Below are positions 27,040-35,437 of a stretch of 64,000 nt of DNA, one piece after another (the stretch's first letter is position 1; every line of letters begins with the position of its first letter). The notes beneath the pieces are model-generated. The model was not told where the DNA came from, ran no database searches, and was given only the letters and a program-made list of their open reading frames with translations. The translations under genes and the position numbers were made by a program. The DNA lies in assembly GCF_019800885.1 (NCBI RefSeq), contig NZ_JAHVKE010000005.1:62001-126000 (forward strand), written 5' to 3'. Source of the stretch: Maritalea mobilis (GTDB lineage: Bacteria > Pseudomonadota > Alphaproteobacteria > Rhodobacterales > Rhodobacteraceae).

Positions 27040-28113
27040 TCAATGCGGCGCCGATGTCGCGGGCATGGCCGCTTTGGCGAGGTCGAAGGCTTTTCGCATG
27101 ACCGTGGGCAGGCTTGCGGGCCGGAACGTGGTAAGCTCGTGGAAATTGCCCTGTTGCGGCACCGCGTTCAGCGGCGCGCGTGCGACCCGTAGCGACAAGC
27201 GCAAGTGGAAGTGGGTGAAAGTGTGCCGCACCTCCAGCCCCGGATCGTGCCACGCGGCATCCAGCGGCGGGGTGGCGGCGGGCTCGCCCTCCACCCAATC
27301 GCTGCCGGGCCAGCCCAGCATGCCCCCGAGCAGCCCTTTCTCGGGCCGCGTTTCCAGCAGCCACGCCCCATCCGCGCGCTGGACGAGATAGGCGATGCCG
27401 TGCCGCGTGGGCTTGGCCTTTTTCGGCGCCTTGGCCGGCAAACCTGCGGCGATCCCGGCCTTGCGGGCGGCGCAGGCCTCCATGACAGGGCAAATCCCGC
27501 AGGCGGGGCTTTTCGGGGTGCAGATCGTCGCGCCCAGGTCCATCAGCGCCTGCGCGTGGCAGCCGGGCCGATCCTCGGGCGTCAGCCGCGCGGCATGGCT
27601 TTTCAATTCGGGCTTGGCGGCGGGCAGGGGCGTTTCCACCGCGAAAAGCCGCGCCATCACCCGCTCGATATTGCCGTCCATCACGACCGCCGGCCGGTCA
27701 AAGGCGATCGAGGCAATGGCGGCGGCCGTGTAGGGGCCGATCCCCGGCAGGTCGCGCAGCCCGTCTTCGGTTTCGGGAAACCGCCCGTTCATATCCCCGG
27801 CCACGACCCGTGCGCATTTCAGAAGGTTGCGCGCCCGCGCGTAGTAGCCAAGGCCTGCCCACTCGCCCATCACGTCGGCATCTTCGGCCGCGGCCAGGTC
27901 GCCCACCGTCGGCCAAAGCGTCGTGAAGCGCAGGAAGTAGTCCTTCACGGCGGCCACGGTGGTCTGTTGCAGCATCACCTCGGACAGCCAGACGCCATAG
28001 GGATCGGGCAATTCCCCCCGCATCCGGGCCGCCGGACCCACTCGCCACGGCAGGTCGCGCGCATGGGCGTCGTACCAGTCCAGTAACGCGCGTTGTAACT
28101 CCTCGTCACGCAA
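27040..28113 (-). CDS. mutY: A/G-specific adenine glycosylase
   Basis: Base-excision repair enzyme of 357 residues that removes adenine opposite 8-oxoguanine. Visible are VMLQQTTVAAV with the catalytic-loop region, the helix-hairpin-helix LPGIGPYTAAAIAS, the catalytic aspartate region VVMDGNIERV, and the [4Fe-4S] cysteines in C-x6-C-x2-C-x5-C spacing (CTPKSPACGICPVMEAC). The C-terminal Nudix-like part (about 225-345) reads 8-oxoguanine. The start is a TTG at 28113 with GGGA about 7 bases upstream; no suitable ATG exists nearby. It is divergent from dciA. Confidence 0.92.
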   Translation of the reverse strand: MRDEELQRALLDWYDAHARDLPWRVGPAARMRGELPDPYGVWLSEVMLQQTTVAAVKDYFLRFTTLWPTVGDLAAAEDADVMGEWAGLGYYARARNLLKCARVVAGDMNGRFPETEDGLRDLPGIGPYTAAAIASIAFDRPAVVMDGNIERVMARLFAVETPLPAAKPELKSHAARLTPEDRPGCHAQALMDLGATICTPKSPACGICPVMEACAARKAGIAAGLPAKAPKKAKPTRHGIAYLVQRADGAWLLETRPEKGLLGGMLGWPGSDWVEGEPAATPPLDAAWHDPGLEVRHTFTHFHLRLSLRVARAPLNAVPQQGNFHELTTFRPASLPTVMRKAFDLAKAAMPATSAPH

Positions 28114-28196
28114 GCTTTATCCCGCCCCTTGTCGGTCTGTTATTGGTTAGCATCCCGATGCGGCATAGATTGCCCGGGAATTCAGGAAGGCAACCC

Positions 28197-28724
28197 ATGG
28201 CCCGCAAGGTAGTCACATCGCCCGAACCGCCCACCCGCCGCAAGCGCGGGTTCGAGCGCGCGGGCGCCTTGGTTTCGGGGCACCTCCGTGGCCCGGCCGA
28301 AAAGCGCGGCTTCGCCGAGGCGCGTCTCCTGACCCATTGGGCCGAGATCGTGGGCGCCGAGATCGCCGAGATCGCGCTGCCGGTGCGCATCACCTATGGG
28401 CGCGGCTTTGGTGGCACACTGGTCCTGTTGACCACCGGCGCCAATGCCCCCGTGCTGGAAATGCGCCGCGAAGAAGTCGTGGAGCGCGTGAACGCCTGCT
28501 ACGGCTATCGCGCCGTCAGCCGGGTGCAGGTCACGCAAACCGCGCCGACCGGTTTCGCCGAAGGGCAGGTGGCCTTCGCCCCGAGAGCCAGGCCCGTCAA
28601 GGCCGCCCCCGATCCCGAGCGTCTGAAACAGGCGACAACGGGGCTGACCCATATCGAAGATGAGGGGCTGCGGAACGCGCTTGCAGCCCTTGCCCGGAAC
28701 GTTTTAACCAACAAACGAACTTGA
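28197..28724 (+). CDS. dciA: DciA family protein (DUF721), replicative helicase loader type
   Basis: A 175-residue protein whose middle part (about 25-120) is the DUF721/DciA domain, with HWAEIVGAEIAEI and LVLLTTGANAPVLEMRREEVVERVNACYG. DciA proteins help load the DnaB helicase in bacteria lacking DnaC. The N-terminus is basic and disordered. ATG 28197 follows AGGAAGG; a GTG 18 codons upstream is not favoured. A DsbA-like gene follows after 10 bases, and the two may form an operon with the CoA-transferase gene. Confidence 0.82.
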   Translation: MARKVVTSPEPPTRRKRGFERAGALVSGHLRGPAEKRGFAEARLLTHWAEIVGAEIAEIALPVRITYGRGFGGTLVLLTTGANAPVLEMRREEVVERVNACYGYRAVSRVQVTQTAPTGFAEGQVAFAPRARPVKAAPDPERLKQATTGLTHIEDEGLRNALAALARNVLTNKRT

Positions 28725-28734
28725 GGAGTGTTTC

Positions 28735-29433
28735 ATGACCATCGACCGCAGAACCCTTCTGATCGCCGGCGCAGGCGCGGGTGCATTGGGCCTTGGCGGC
28801 TATAGTCTGTTGCAGGGGGGCAAGACACCGTCGCCCCTTTTGCCTGTCGGGATGGCCAATGCCCAGACCGAGGAAGCAGCCGCCGGTGACGCGCCCGAGA
28901 TTGTGGACATGGTGCTGGGATCGGATGACGCTCCAATCACGATGTACGAATACGCGTCCTTCACCTGCCCGCATTGCGCGACCTTCCACGCCAACGTCAA
29001 GCCGCGCCTCGTCGAGGATTACATCGATACCGGCCTCGTGCGGTTCGTTTATCGCGAAGTCTATTTCGACCGTCCGGGCCTCTGGGCCGGCATGGTCGCC
29101 CGCTGCGGCGGCGAGATGCGCTATTTCGGGATCGTCGATCTGATCTACGAACGTCAGCGCCAGTGGGTTCAGGGCAGCCCGGCCGAGATCGTCGAAAGCC
29201 TGCGCGCCATCGGCCGTACGGCAGGCCTGTCGAATGACGAACTCGACGCCTGCCTGACCGATGCCGACATGGCCCGCGCGATGCTGGCCAATTACGAGGC
29301 ACAGATGGATGTGCATCCGATCGAGGGCACGCCGTCGGTCGTCCTCAATGACGAGGTCTTGGGCAACATGAGCTACGAAGACCTCGCCGGCCATCTCGAC
29401 GCCGCCCTCGAAGAGGCGCAGGCCGACGGATGA
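28735..29433 (+). CDS. DsbA-family thiol:disulfide interchange protein
   Basis: A 232-residue exported thioredoxin-fold protein. The N-terminus has an R5-R6 pair followed by TLLIAGAGAGALGLGGYSLL, which could be a Tat-type signal or membrane anchor. The active site is C78-PH-C81 and the cis-proline loop is EGTPSVV. A helical insert lies between them. It probably forms or isomerises disulfides in periplasmic proteins. GAGGAG sits 8 bases before the ATG. Its TGA overlaps the next gene's start (ATGA). Confidence 0.88.
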   Translation: MTIDRRTLLIAGAGAGALGLGGYSLLQGGKTPSPLLPVGMANAQTEEAAAGDAPEIVDMVLGSDDAPITMYEYASFTCPHCATFHANVKPRLVEDYIDTGLVRFVYREVYFDRPGLWAGMVARCGGEMRYFGIVDLIYERQRQWVQGSPAEIVESLRAIGRTAGLSNDELDACLTDADMARAMLANYEAQMDVHPIEGTPSVVLNDEVLGNMSYEDLAGHLDAALEEAQADG

Positions 29434-30560
29434 CGGCACCGCTCAAGGGCGTCCGGGTTCTTGAACTCGCCCGCATCCTGGCCGGCCCCTGGGCCGGTCA
29501 GACGCTCTCTGATCTGGGTGCCGAGGTCATCAAGGTCGAGGCCCCCCAAGGCGACGATACCCGGCGGTGGGGGCCACCCTTCATCGAGCGGGACGAAGAT
29601 ACCTCCGCCTCCTATTTCCACTCCTGCAACCGCGGCAAGAAATCGATCATCGTCGATTTCCGCACCGAGGACGGACAGGCGCGCATCCGCGACCTCGCCC
29701 GTGAGGCGGATGTGGTGATCGAGAATTTCAAGCTGGGCGGGCTGGTGAAATACGGGCTGGACTATGACAGCCTGCGGGCGATCAACCCCGGCCTGATCTA
29801 TTGCTCCATCACCGGGTTCGGGCAGACGGGGCCTTACGCGCACCGCGCCGGGTATGACTACATCATCCAGGGCATGAGCGGTGTCATGTCCGTGACCGGC
29901 GATCCGTCGGGCCAGCCGCAAAAGGTCGGCATCGCGGTGACCGACATCCTGACGGGCCTGTATTCCGTCAATGCCATCCTCGCCGCGCTGCATCTGCGCC
30001 GAGAAACCGGCGAGGGGCAGCATATCGACATGGGTCTGCTCGACGTTGCCACCGCCTTCATGGCGAACCAGGCGATGAACTACCTGACCACGGGCACCCC
30101 GCCGCAGCGCATCGGCAACGCGCATCAGAACCTGACGCCCTACCAGGTGTTCGATTGCGCCGATGGCTGGATCATCATCGCCACGGGCAATGACGCGCAG
30201 TACCAGCGGCTTTGCCATCTGCTCGACCTTGGCGACATGGCCGACGCGCCCGAGTTCCTGACCAATGCCGACCGCATTGCCAATCGCGACGAGATGACCC
30301 GGCGGCTGACCGAGGCGACGCTGAAACGTTCCAAGGCCGATTTGCTGGCCGCCTGCGAGGCGCAGGGCGTGCCGGCGGGTCCGATCAACGATCTGGGCGA
30401 GGTGTTCGCCGATCCGCAGGTGCAGGCGCGGGGCATGCAGATCGAACTGGATGGCGTGCCGGGCGTGCGCCCGCCTTTCCGGTTTTCGAATGCCGACCTT
30501 GCCCTCGACCGCCCCGCGCCGAAATTGGGCGAAGACGACGACATCACCGGCTGGAGTTGA
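29430..30560 (+). CDS. CaiB/BaiF family (type III) CoA-transferase
   Basis: A 376-residue family III CoA-transferase. LELARILAGPWAGQTLSDLGAE is the standard opening and the catalytic aspartate lies in GQHIDMGLLDVATAF. AYGYDYIIQG-like features (GYDYIIQGMSGVMS) support the family. Members move CoA between carboxylic acids such as formyl/oxalate, carnitine or bile acids; the substrate here is unknown. It is coupled to the DsbA-like gene by an ATGA overlap, a functionally odd pairing, and converges on lpxK with 17 bases between them. Confidence 0.88.
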   Translation: MTAPLKGVRVLELARILAGPWAGQTLSDLGAEVIKVEAPQGDDTRRWGPPFIERDEDTSASYFHSCNRGKKSIIVDFRTEDGQARIRDLAREADVVIENFKLGGLVKYGLDYDSLRAINPGLIYCSITGFGQTGPYAHRAGYDYIIQGMSGVMSVTGDPSGQPQKVGIAVTDILTGLYSVNAILAALHLRRETGEGQHIDMGLLDVATAFMANQAMNYLTTGTPPQRIGNAHQNLTPYQVFDCADGWIIIATGNDAQYQRLCHLLDLGDMADAPEFLTNADRIANRDEMTRRLTEATLKRSKADLLAACEAQGVPAGPINDLGEVFADPQVQARGMQIELDGVPGVRPPFRFSNADLALDRPAPKLGEDDDITGWS

Positions 30561-30577
30561 GGTTTCGCGCCTGACTG

Positions 30578-31564
30578 TCAGGTCGGAAACAGGCGATCTA
30601 ACTGCGCGTCGATGGGGGCCCAATCCTCCAGCTCCAAGCGCACCGGAACCGTCATCACCTTGGGGCGCAACTCGGGCGGCAGGCGCACCGCGTCTTTCTC
30701 TGTGGTCACCACCTGCGCGCCCAGTTGTTTCGCCTCGCGCAGCATCCGGGCCATCAGCGTATCGGTCAGCGGCTGGTGATCGTCCAAGGCATGAACGGCG
30801 CGCAGGTCGGCACCGAGGGCCTTGAGCGTTTGAAAGAATTTCTCGGGATGCCCGATCCCGGCAAAGGCCAGCACTGGGATGCCGCTCAGTGGCAGGCCCG
30901 TCGGCAGGGGCGCAAGATGCCCCTTGGTGTGGGGCAGCTTGATCTTGTCACCCCACTCCTTCGCGAATTTCTCCTGCGCGGTGTCTGGCCCGATCGACAG
31001 AAGCAGGTCGGCGCGTGCGAGGCCTCCCTCCACCGGTTCGCGCAGGGGGCCTGCCGGGATCACCCGCCCGTTGCCGAAGCCCCGATGCGCATCCACCACC
31101 ACGATCGAGAGGTCGTGGAACAGCGCGGGGTTCTGAAACCCGTCGTCGAGGATGATCGCCTCTGCCCCGGCCTCGACGGCAGCCCTGGCCCCCGCCAAGC
31201 GATCCTTGGCCACCCAAGTGGGCAGAAAGGCCGCCAGCAACAGCGCCTCGTCGCCCGTCTGGTCCGCCGTATGGGAGAGTTCCTTGACCTGCACGGGGCC
31301 TTCGAGGCTTCCGCCATAGCCGCGCGTGACGGCGTTGGCCTTGATCCCCCGCGCCGACAGGTGCATCGCAAGCGCCATCGCGGTCGGCGTCTTGCCCGTT
31401 CCACCCGCGTTGATGTTGCCGACGCAGATCACCGGAACACCAACCTTTTCGCGCGGCCCTTGCGACAGGCGTCGCCGCGTCCCCGCGGCATAGATCGCCC
31501 CCAGGGGCCCCAGCAGCGTGGACAGGACACCGGGATCGCGATGCCAGAACAGCGGTGGCCGCAT
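30578..31564 (-). CDS. lpxK: Tetraacyldisaccharide 4'-kinase
   Basis: Phosphorylates the lipid A disaccharide at the 4' position on the inner face of the cytoplasmic membrane. It has 328 residues, a normal length. The N-terminal helix (MRPPLFWHRDPGVLSTLLGPLG) anchors it to the membrane; the P-loop is GNINAGGTGKTP and ILDDGFQNP is conserved. The start ATG overlaps the waaA stop by one base. The open frame extends much further upstream inside waaA, which is coincidental. Last gene of the pmbA-cysQ-DUF4170-waaA-lpxK run. Confidence 0.93.
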   Translation of the reverse strand: MRPPLFWHRDPGVLSTLLGPLGAIYAAGTRRRLSQGPREKVGVPVICVGNINAGGTGKTPTAMALAMHLSARGIKANAVTRGYGGSLEGPVQVKELSHTADQTGDEALLLAAFLPTWVAKDRLAGARAAVEAGAEAIILDDGFQNPALFHDLSIVVVDAHRGFGNGRVIPAGPLREPVEGGLARADLLLSIGPDTAQEKFAKEWGDKIKLPHTKGHLAPLPTGLPLSGIPVLAFAGIGHPEKFFQTLKALGADLRAVHALDDHQPLTDTLMARMLREAKQLGAQVVTTEKDAVRLPPELRPKVMTVPVRLELEDWAPIDAQLDRLFPT

Positions 31565-32862
31565 CAGTCCGCGCGCTCCGTCGCCTTGTCCAGATGCTCC
31601 AGCACGAGGTCGACGGCCTTGTCGGTGATCTCGGACCCGGCCGAGACGACCTCCCACGCGGCATGGGCCATCGCGGCGGCGCGATCCGGGTTCAACAGGT
31701 CGTTCACGGCAATGGCCAGTTTGTCGGGGCCGGAAATCAGCCAGGCGGCCTTTGCCTCGGTCAGGCGTTGGTAGATATCGACGAAATTCGTGACATAGGG
31801 CCCATGCAGGATGGCCGAGCCAAGCGCCGCAGGTTCGAATGGGTTGTGCCCGCCCACGGGAGTCATCGACCCGCCGACAAAACTGATCGGGGCGATCCTG
31901 TACCACAGGCCCAACTCCCCGATCGTGTCGGCGAGGTACACATTGGCCTCGTCATCGGGCAATTCGTCTGCCGTGCGCCGGTTGAACCGCCAGCCATCCG
32001 CCTGGATCATCTGCGCGATCTCGTCACCGCGCTGCGGATGGCGCGGCACGATGATCAGAAGCAGGCGCGGGTTGGCCTTGAGCGCGATGCGATGTGCATC
32101 CAGCGCGATCCGCTCTTCGCCGGGATGGGTGGACGCGGCCAGCCAGACGGGGCGCCCGCCGAGATGCTCGGCGATGGCGCGGCGTTCATCCTCGTCGCAG
32201 GGCAGGGCGGCAGCCCCTTCCTTCAGGGTGCCCGTCACCTCCATCCGCAAGGGCGGCAGGCCAAGGCGGCGCAGGTACATCTCGGTCAGGTCGTCCTGCA
32301 CAAGGGCATGGTCGAAGCGGCGCAGCAGGGATTTTGCCATGCCACGCAGGAACCGCCACTTGTCATGGCTGGCCTTCGACATGCGCGCGTTGATCATCAG
32401 CATCGGAATGCCGCGCGCATGCGTTTCGCAGATCAGGGTGGGCCAAAGCTCCGACTCGGTCCACACGGCGACATCGGGACGCCAGTGGTCAAGGAACCCG
32501 GTCACGAAGCGGCGCGCGTCGAGGGGAATATACTGGTGGATTGCCCGCTCGGGCAGGCGTTCGGCCATCACGCCGGCCGAGGTCACCGTGCCGGTCGTGA
32601 CGAGGACCGAAAGATCCTCGCGTTCCTCCAGCAGGCGGCGGATCAGTTCCAGGATGGCCAGCGACTCGCCCACCGAGGCGGCGTGAAACCACACCAGCTT
32701 TCCCTCTGGGCGCGGCTCACGCGGTTCCCCCCGGCGTTCGTAGAGGCGGTCACGATCCTCTTTCCCGGCCTCCAGCCGCTCGCGCAGTTTGCGCTCGGCG
32801 AAGGGGGCCGCGCCGCGGCCTGACCATGCCAGATAGAGGGCAAGTGCCGGTGAGACCCCCAT
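31564..32862 (-). CDS. waaA: 3-deoxy-D-manno-octulosonic acid (Kdo) transferase
   Basis: A 432-residue glycosyltransferase that attaches Kdo to lipid IVA in lipopolysaccharide synthesis. The N-terminal domain has WFHAASVGE (with the catalytic Glu) and WTESELWPTLI; the C-terminal domain has GGSMTPVGGHNPFEPAALG, which holds CMP-Kdo. A hydrophobic N-terminal stretch acts as membrane anchor. It lies between a DUF4170 gene (8 bases upstream) and lpxK (overlapping), so all three are translated together. The presence of this enzyme and LpxK shows the organism makes Kdo-containing lipid A. Confidence 0.94.
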   Translation of the reverse strand: MGVSPALALYLAWSGRGAAPFAERKLRERLEAGKEDRDRLYERRGEPREPRPEGKLVWFHAASVGESLAILELIRRLLEEREDLSVLVTTGTVTSAGVMAERLPERAIHQYIPLDARRFVTGFLDHWRPDVAVWTESELWPTLICETHARGIPMLMINARMSKASHDKWRFLRGMAKSLLRRFDHALVQDDLTEMYLRRLGLPPLRMEVTGTLKEGAAALPCDEDERRAIAEHLGGRPVWLAASTHPGEERIALDAHRIALKANPRLLLIIVPRHPQRGDEIAQMIQADGWRFNRRTADELPDDEANVYLADTIGELGLWYRIAPISFVGGSMTPVGGHNPFEPAALGSAILHGPYVTNFVDIYQRLTEAKAAWLISGPDKLAIAVNDLLNPDRAAAMAHAAWEVVSAGSEITDKAVDLVLEHLDKATERAD

Positions 32863-32870
32863 GCGCGCGC

Positions 32871-33116
32871 TCAGCCACCCAGTTCCTCGGTCGGGGACAC
32901 TTCGATTTCCTCGTCCCGCAGCCGGTGAATATGGGCGATGAAATAGCGCATATGCGCGTTGTCGACGGTGCGCTGCGCCTCGGCCTTCCAGGCGTCATAG
33001 GCGCTGGCATAGTCGGGATACATTCCGACGATATGGATATCATCGGTATTCACGAATTCCGTCCGTTGCGGATCGACGAGTTCGCCGCCGAAAACGAGAT
33101 GAAGACGTTGGGGCAT
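32871..33116 (-). CDS. DUF4170 domain protein
   Basis: An 81-residue acidic cytoplasmic protein (MPQRLHLVFGGEL at the start). DUF4170 proteins are small, widespread in alphaproteobacteria and usually placed just before the Kdo transferase gene, as here. Their role is not established. ATG 33116 is chosen because GAGG lies 8 bases upstream; a longer frame has no support. Confidence 0.82.
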   Translation of the reverse strand: MPQRLHLVFGGELVDPQRTEFVNTDDIHIVGMYPDYASAYDAWKAEAQRTVDNAHMRYFIAHIHRLRDEEIEVSPTEELGG

Positions 33117-33198
33117 TGAGAACCTCGGGTCTGGGTCGGGATTTGGCCTGCACCCTACGCGCAGACCGGTGAGCGTCAAGCGCGACGCGGCTGCTCAC

Positions 33199-33984
33199 TT
33201 ACCTTTGGCGGCGCTTCAACAGGGCCGCGTGCAGCTTGGGCGGCGCGGTCAGCACGCCTTTGACCTGCGGGTGGCGCTGGTTGAAGCGCAGGGGCTGGCC
33301 TTGCCCGTCGGTTGCCGTGCCGCCCGCCTCCTCGATCAGGATGGCGCCTGCGGCGATGTCCCATTCCCAGGTCGGGCGAAAGGTGGCCATGCCGTCGAAA
33401 TGTCCTTCGGCCACCAGGGCCATGCGATAGGCGAGCGACGGGCGATAGACACGTTTGACGGGTGGGATACCCCCCGGCCAGTGATTTTCGCGCATCATCG
33501 GTTTCGTGGCCAGAAGCTGCGCTTCGGCCTCAACCCGGGCGCCGGAGACGTGAATGGGTTGGCCATTCAGCGTCGCGCCACACCCCAAGGCGGCAGCGTA
33601 AAGCTTGTCCTTCTCGGGCAGGAAGACCACGCCCGCGATGATCCGTCCCTGCTCGGCCACGGCCAGCGCGTGGGCATAGCTGTCTTGCCCCTCGATGAAG
33701 GCGCGCGTGCCGTCGATCGGGTCGAGGATGAACACCCGGTCGTCATCCAGACGCTCGGCATCGTCCTCGGTTTCTTCGGATAGCCAGCCGTAGTTCGGGC
33801 GCGCCGCCAACAGATCGGTCCGCAGCACGCGGTCGATGGCGATATCGGCCTCGGTGACGGGGCTCTCATCGCCCTTCTGCCAGATCTCGGGGTCGCGGCG
33901 GAAATGGGTTTGCGCGATGGCTCCCGCCGTTTTCGCCGCCTCGATCAGCAGGGCAAGGTCGTCGGCCGGGTCATGCGCCTGCAA
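33199..33984 (-). CDS. cysQ: 3'(2'),5'-bisphosphate nucleotidase / inositol monophosphatase family
   Basis: A 261-residue metal-dependent phosphatase of the CysQ/IMPase fold. The metal-binding motifs are SEETEDD, ILDPIDGTRAF and EWDIAAGAILIEEAGG. CysQ removes the 3' phosphate from PAP formed during sulfate assimilation; discriminating this from inositol or FBP phosphatase activity by eye is imperfect. The start is a TTG at 33984 inside the end of pmbA (14-base overlap); there is no alternative ATG in frame near the N-terminus. Confidence 0.82.
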   Translation of the reverse strand: MQAHDPADDLALLIEAAKTAGAIAQTHFRRDPEIWQKGDESPVTEADIAIDRVLRTDLLAARPNYGWLSEETEDDAERLDDDRVFILDPIDGTRAFIEGQDSYAHALAVAEQGRIIAGVVFLPEKDKLYAAALGCGATLNGQPIHVSGARVEAEAQLLATKPMMRENHWPGGIPPVKRVYRPSLAYRMALVAEGHFDGMATFRPTWEWDIAAGAILIEEAGGTATDGQGQPLRFNQRHPQVKGVLTAPPKLHAALLKRRQR

Positions 33985-35320
33985 GGGTCATCCCCTCGAC
34001 AAGAAGCGAGGGCACCACGCGGCTGAGATGCGTGCGCGCGTCATTGGCGGGCCGGATCGACAACAGCATGTCGCGCAGGTTGCCCGCGACGGTGCATTCA
34101 TTGACCGGGTAGGCGATCTCGCCCCCCTCGATCCAGAACCCCGACGCCCCGCGTGAATAGTCGCCGGTCGTGGCGTTGATGGAGGACCCGATGAGCGATG
34201 TAATCAGCAGGCCCGTGCCGATCTCGGCCATCATGTCCTGAAGGCCCTGGTCGCCCTGGGTCAGGGTGACGTTGCCAACCGAGGGCGAGGGCGGGCCACC
34301 GGTGCCGCGCGAGGCATTGCCGGTCGACGGCAGACCCAGCTTGCGCCCGGTGGCGAGGTCAAGGGTCCACCCCGTCAGCATGCCGTTCTCGACGATGGCG
34401 CGGCGCTTGGTCGGCAAACCCTCGGCGTCGAAGGGGCGAGACCCCGAGGTGCGCGGGCGATGCGGCTCTTCTACAAGATCAAGGCCCGCCGGCAAAACCT
34501 GCTCGCCCAAAAGGTCCCGCGCCCAACTGGCGCCGCGCACGATCGCGCTGCCATTGGTTGCGGCCAGCAGATGCCCGATCAGGCCCGAGGAAATCCGTTC
34601 GTCATAGATAACCGGATAAGCGCCGGTCTTGGGCTTGCGCGCGCCGGCTCGGGCGACGGCCCGTTCGCCGGCGATCCGCCCGATCTCTTCCGGTGTCATC
34701 AGGTCGGCGGCGTGGTTGCGCCCGTCGCCGAAATAGTCCCGCTCCATGCCCAGGCCTTCGCCGGTGATGGCGACGCAGGACAGGCCGAAATCGCTGCGGC
34801 CATAACCACCGGAAAACCCGTTGCTGGCGGCAAGGTGGATACGGCGGCGCGAATAGCCGGCATTGGCCGATTGCACCTGGCTGACGCCTTCGATGGCCAG
34901 TGCCGCGGCCTCGGCCCGCAGCGCGGCGTCTTCCAGCGCGGCAGGGTCCGGGTCGTCGGTCGGGTCCAGCATGTCGAGCCCCGCGCCATCCCGCACCTCG
35001 CTCAGCTGCTCGGGATCGGCAAGGCCGATGGTGGGGTCCTCGGGGGCCAGCCGCGCCATGGTGACGGCGCGCTCGGCCATCTCGGCCAAGGTTTCCGCCC
35101 GCGTGTCCGAGGCCGAGACGCTGGCCTGCCGCGGGCCGACCATGACCCGCAGACCGATTTCGATCCCCTCGGCGCGGTCGGCTTGCTCCAGCGCGCCGTT
35201 CATCACCCCGATGGAGAGCGACGTGCCATCGACGACCAGCGCATCGGCGGCCTCGGCCCCGGCTTTCCTGGCGGCGTCCAGCATGGCCTCGGCCAAGGTG
35301 GCAAGCGACGTGTCGGTCAT
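33971..35320 (-). CDS. pmbA: TldE/PmbA-family protein
   Basis: A 449-residue member of the TldD/PmbA family. TldD-TldE form a zinc protease that trims peptides (microcin maturation, CcdA decay in Escherichia coli); TldE is the non-catalytic half. Visible are AEGIEIGLRVMVGPRQASVSASD near the start and the C-terminal GASGFWIEGGEIAYPVNE. I do not see the HExxxH zinc motif of TldD, which supports TldE. ATG 35320 follows AAGGA. It is the first gene of the run leading to lpxK. Confidence 0.9.
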   Translation of the reverse strand: MTDTSLATLAEAMLDAARKAGAEAADALVVDGTSLSIGVMNGALEQADRAEGIEIGLRVMVGPRQASVSASDTRAETLAEMAERAVTMARLAPEDPTIGLADPEQLSEVRDGAGLDMLDPTDDPDPAALEDAALRAEAAALAIEGVSQVQSANAGYSRRRIHLAASNGFSGGYGRSDFGLSCVAITGEGLGMERDYFGDGRNHAADLMTPEEIGRIAGERAVARAGARKPKTGAYPVIYDERISSGLIGHLLAATNGSAIVRGASWARDLLGEQVLPAGLDLVEEPHRPRTSGSRPFDAEGLPTKRRAIVENGMLTGWTLDLATGRKLGLPSTGNASRGTGGPPSPSVGNVTLTQGDQGLQDMMAEIGTGLLITSLIGSSINATTGDYSRGASGFWIEGGEIAYPVNECTVAGNLRDMLLSIRPANDARTHLSRVVPSLLVEGMTLAGA

Positions 35321-35437
35321 CGGGTGTCCTTCGCGCGGGAAAACAACTCTGTTGGACCTAGGGCCGACGGGCCCAAGGCGCAAGCGCAAGCGACCGCGCA
35401 AGGGGGCGCGGCCGCTTTCCCGTCATAGGAGGCGTGA

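Noticed and set aside
30578-31906. lpxK with a 114-residue N-terminal extension
   Set aside because: The extra part is inside waaA in another frame; the standard membrane-anchor start MRPPLFWHRD at 31564 overlaps the waaA stop.
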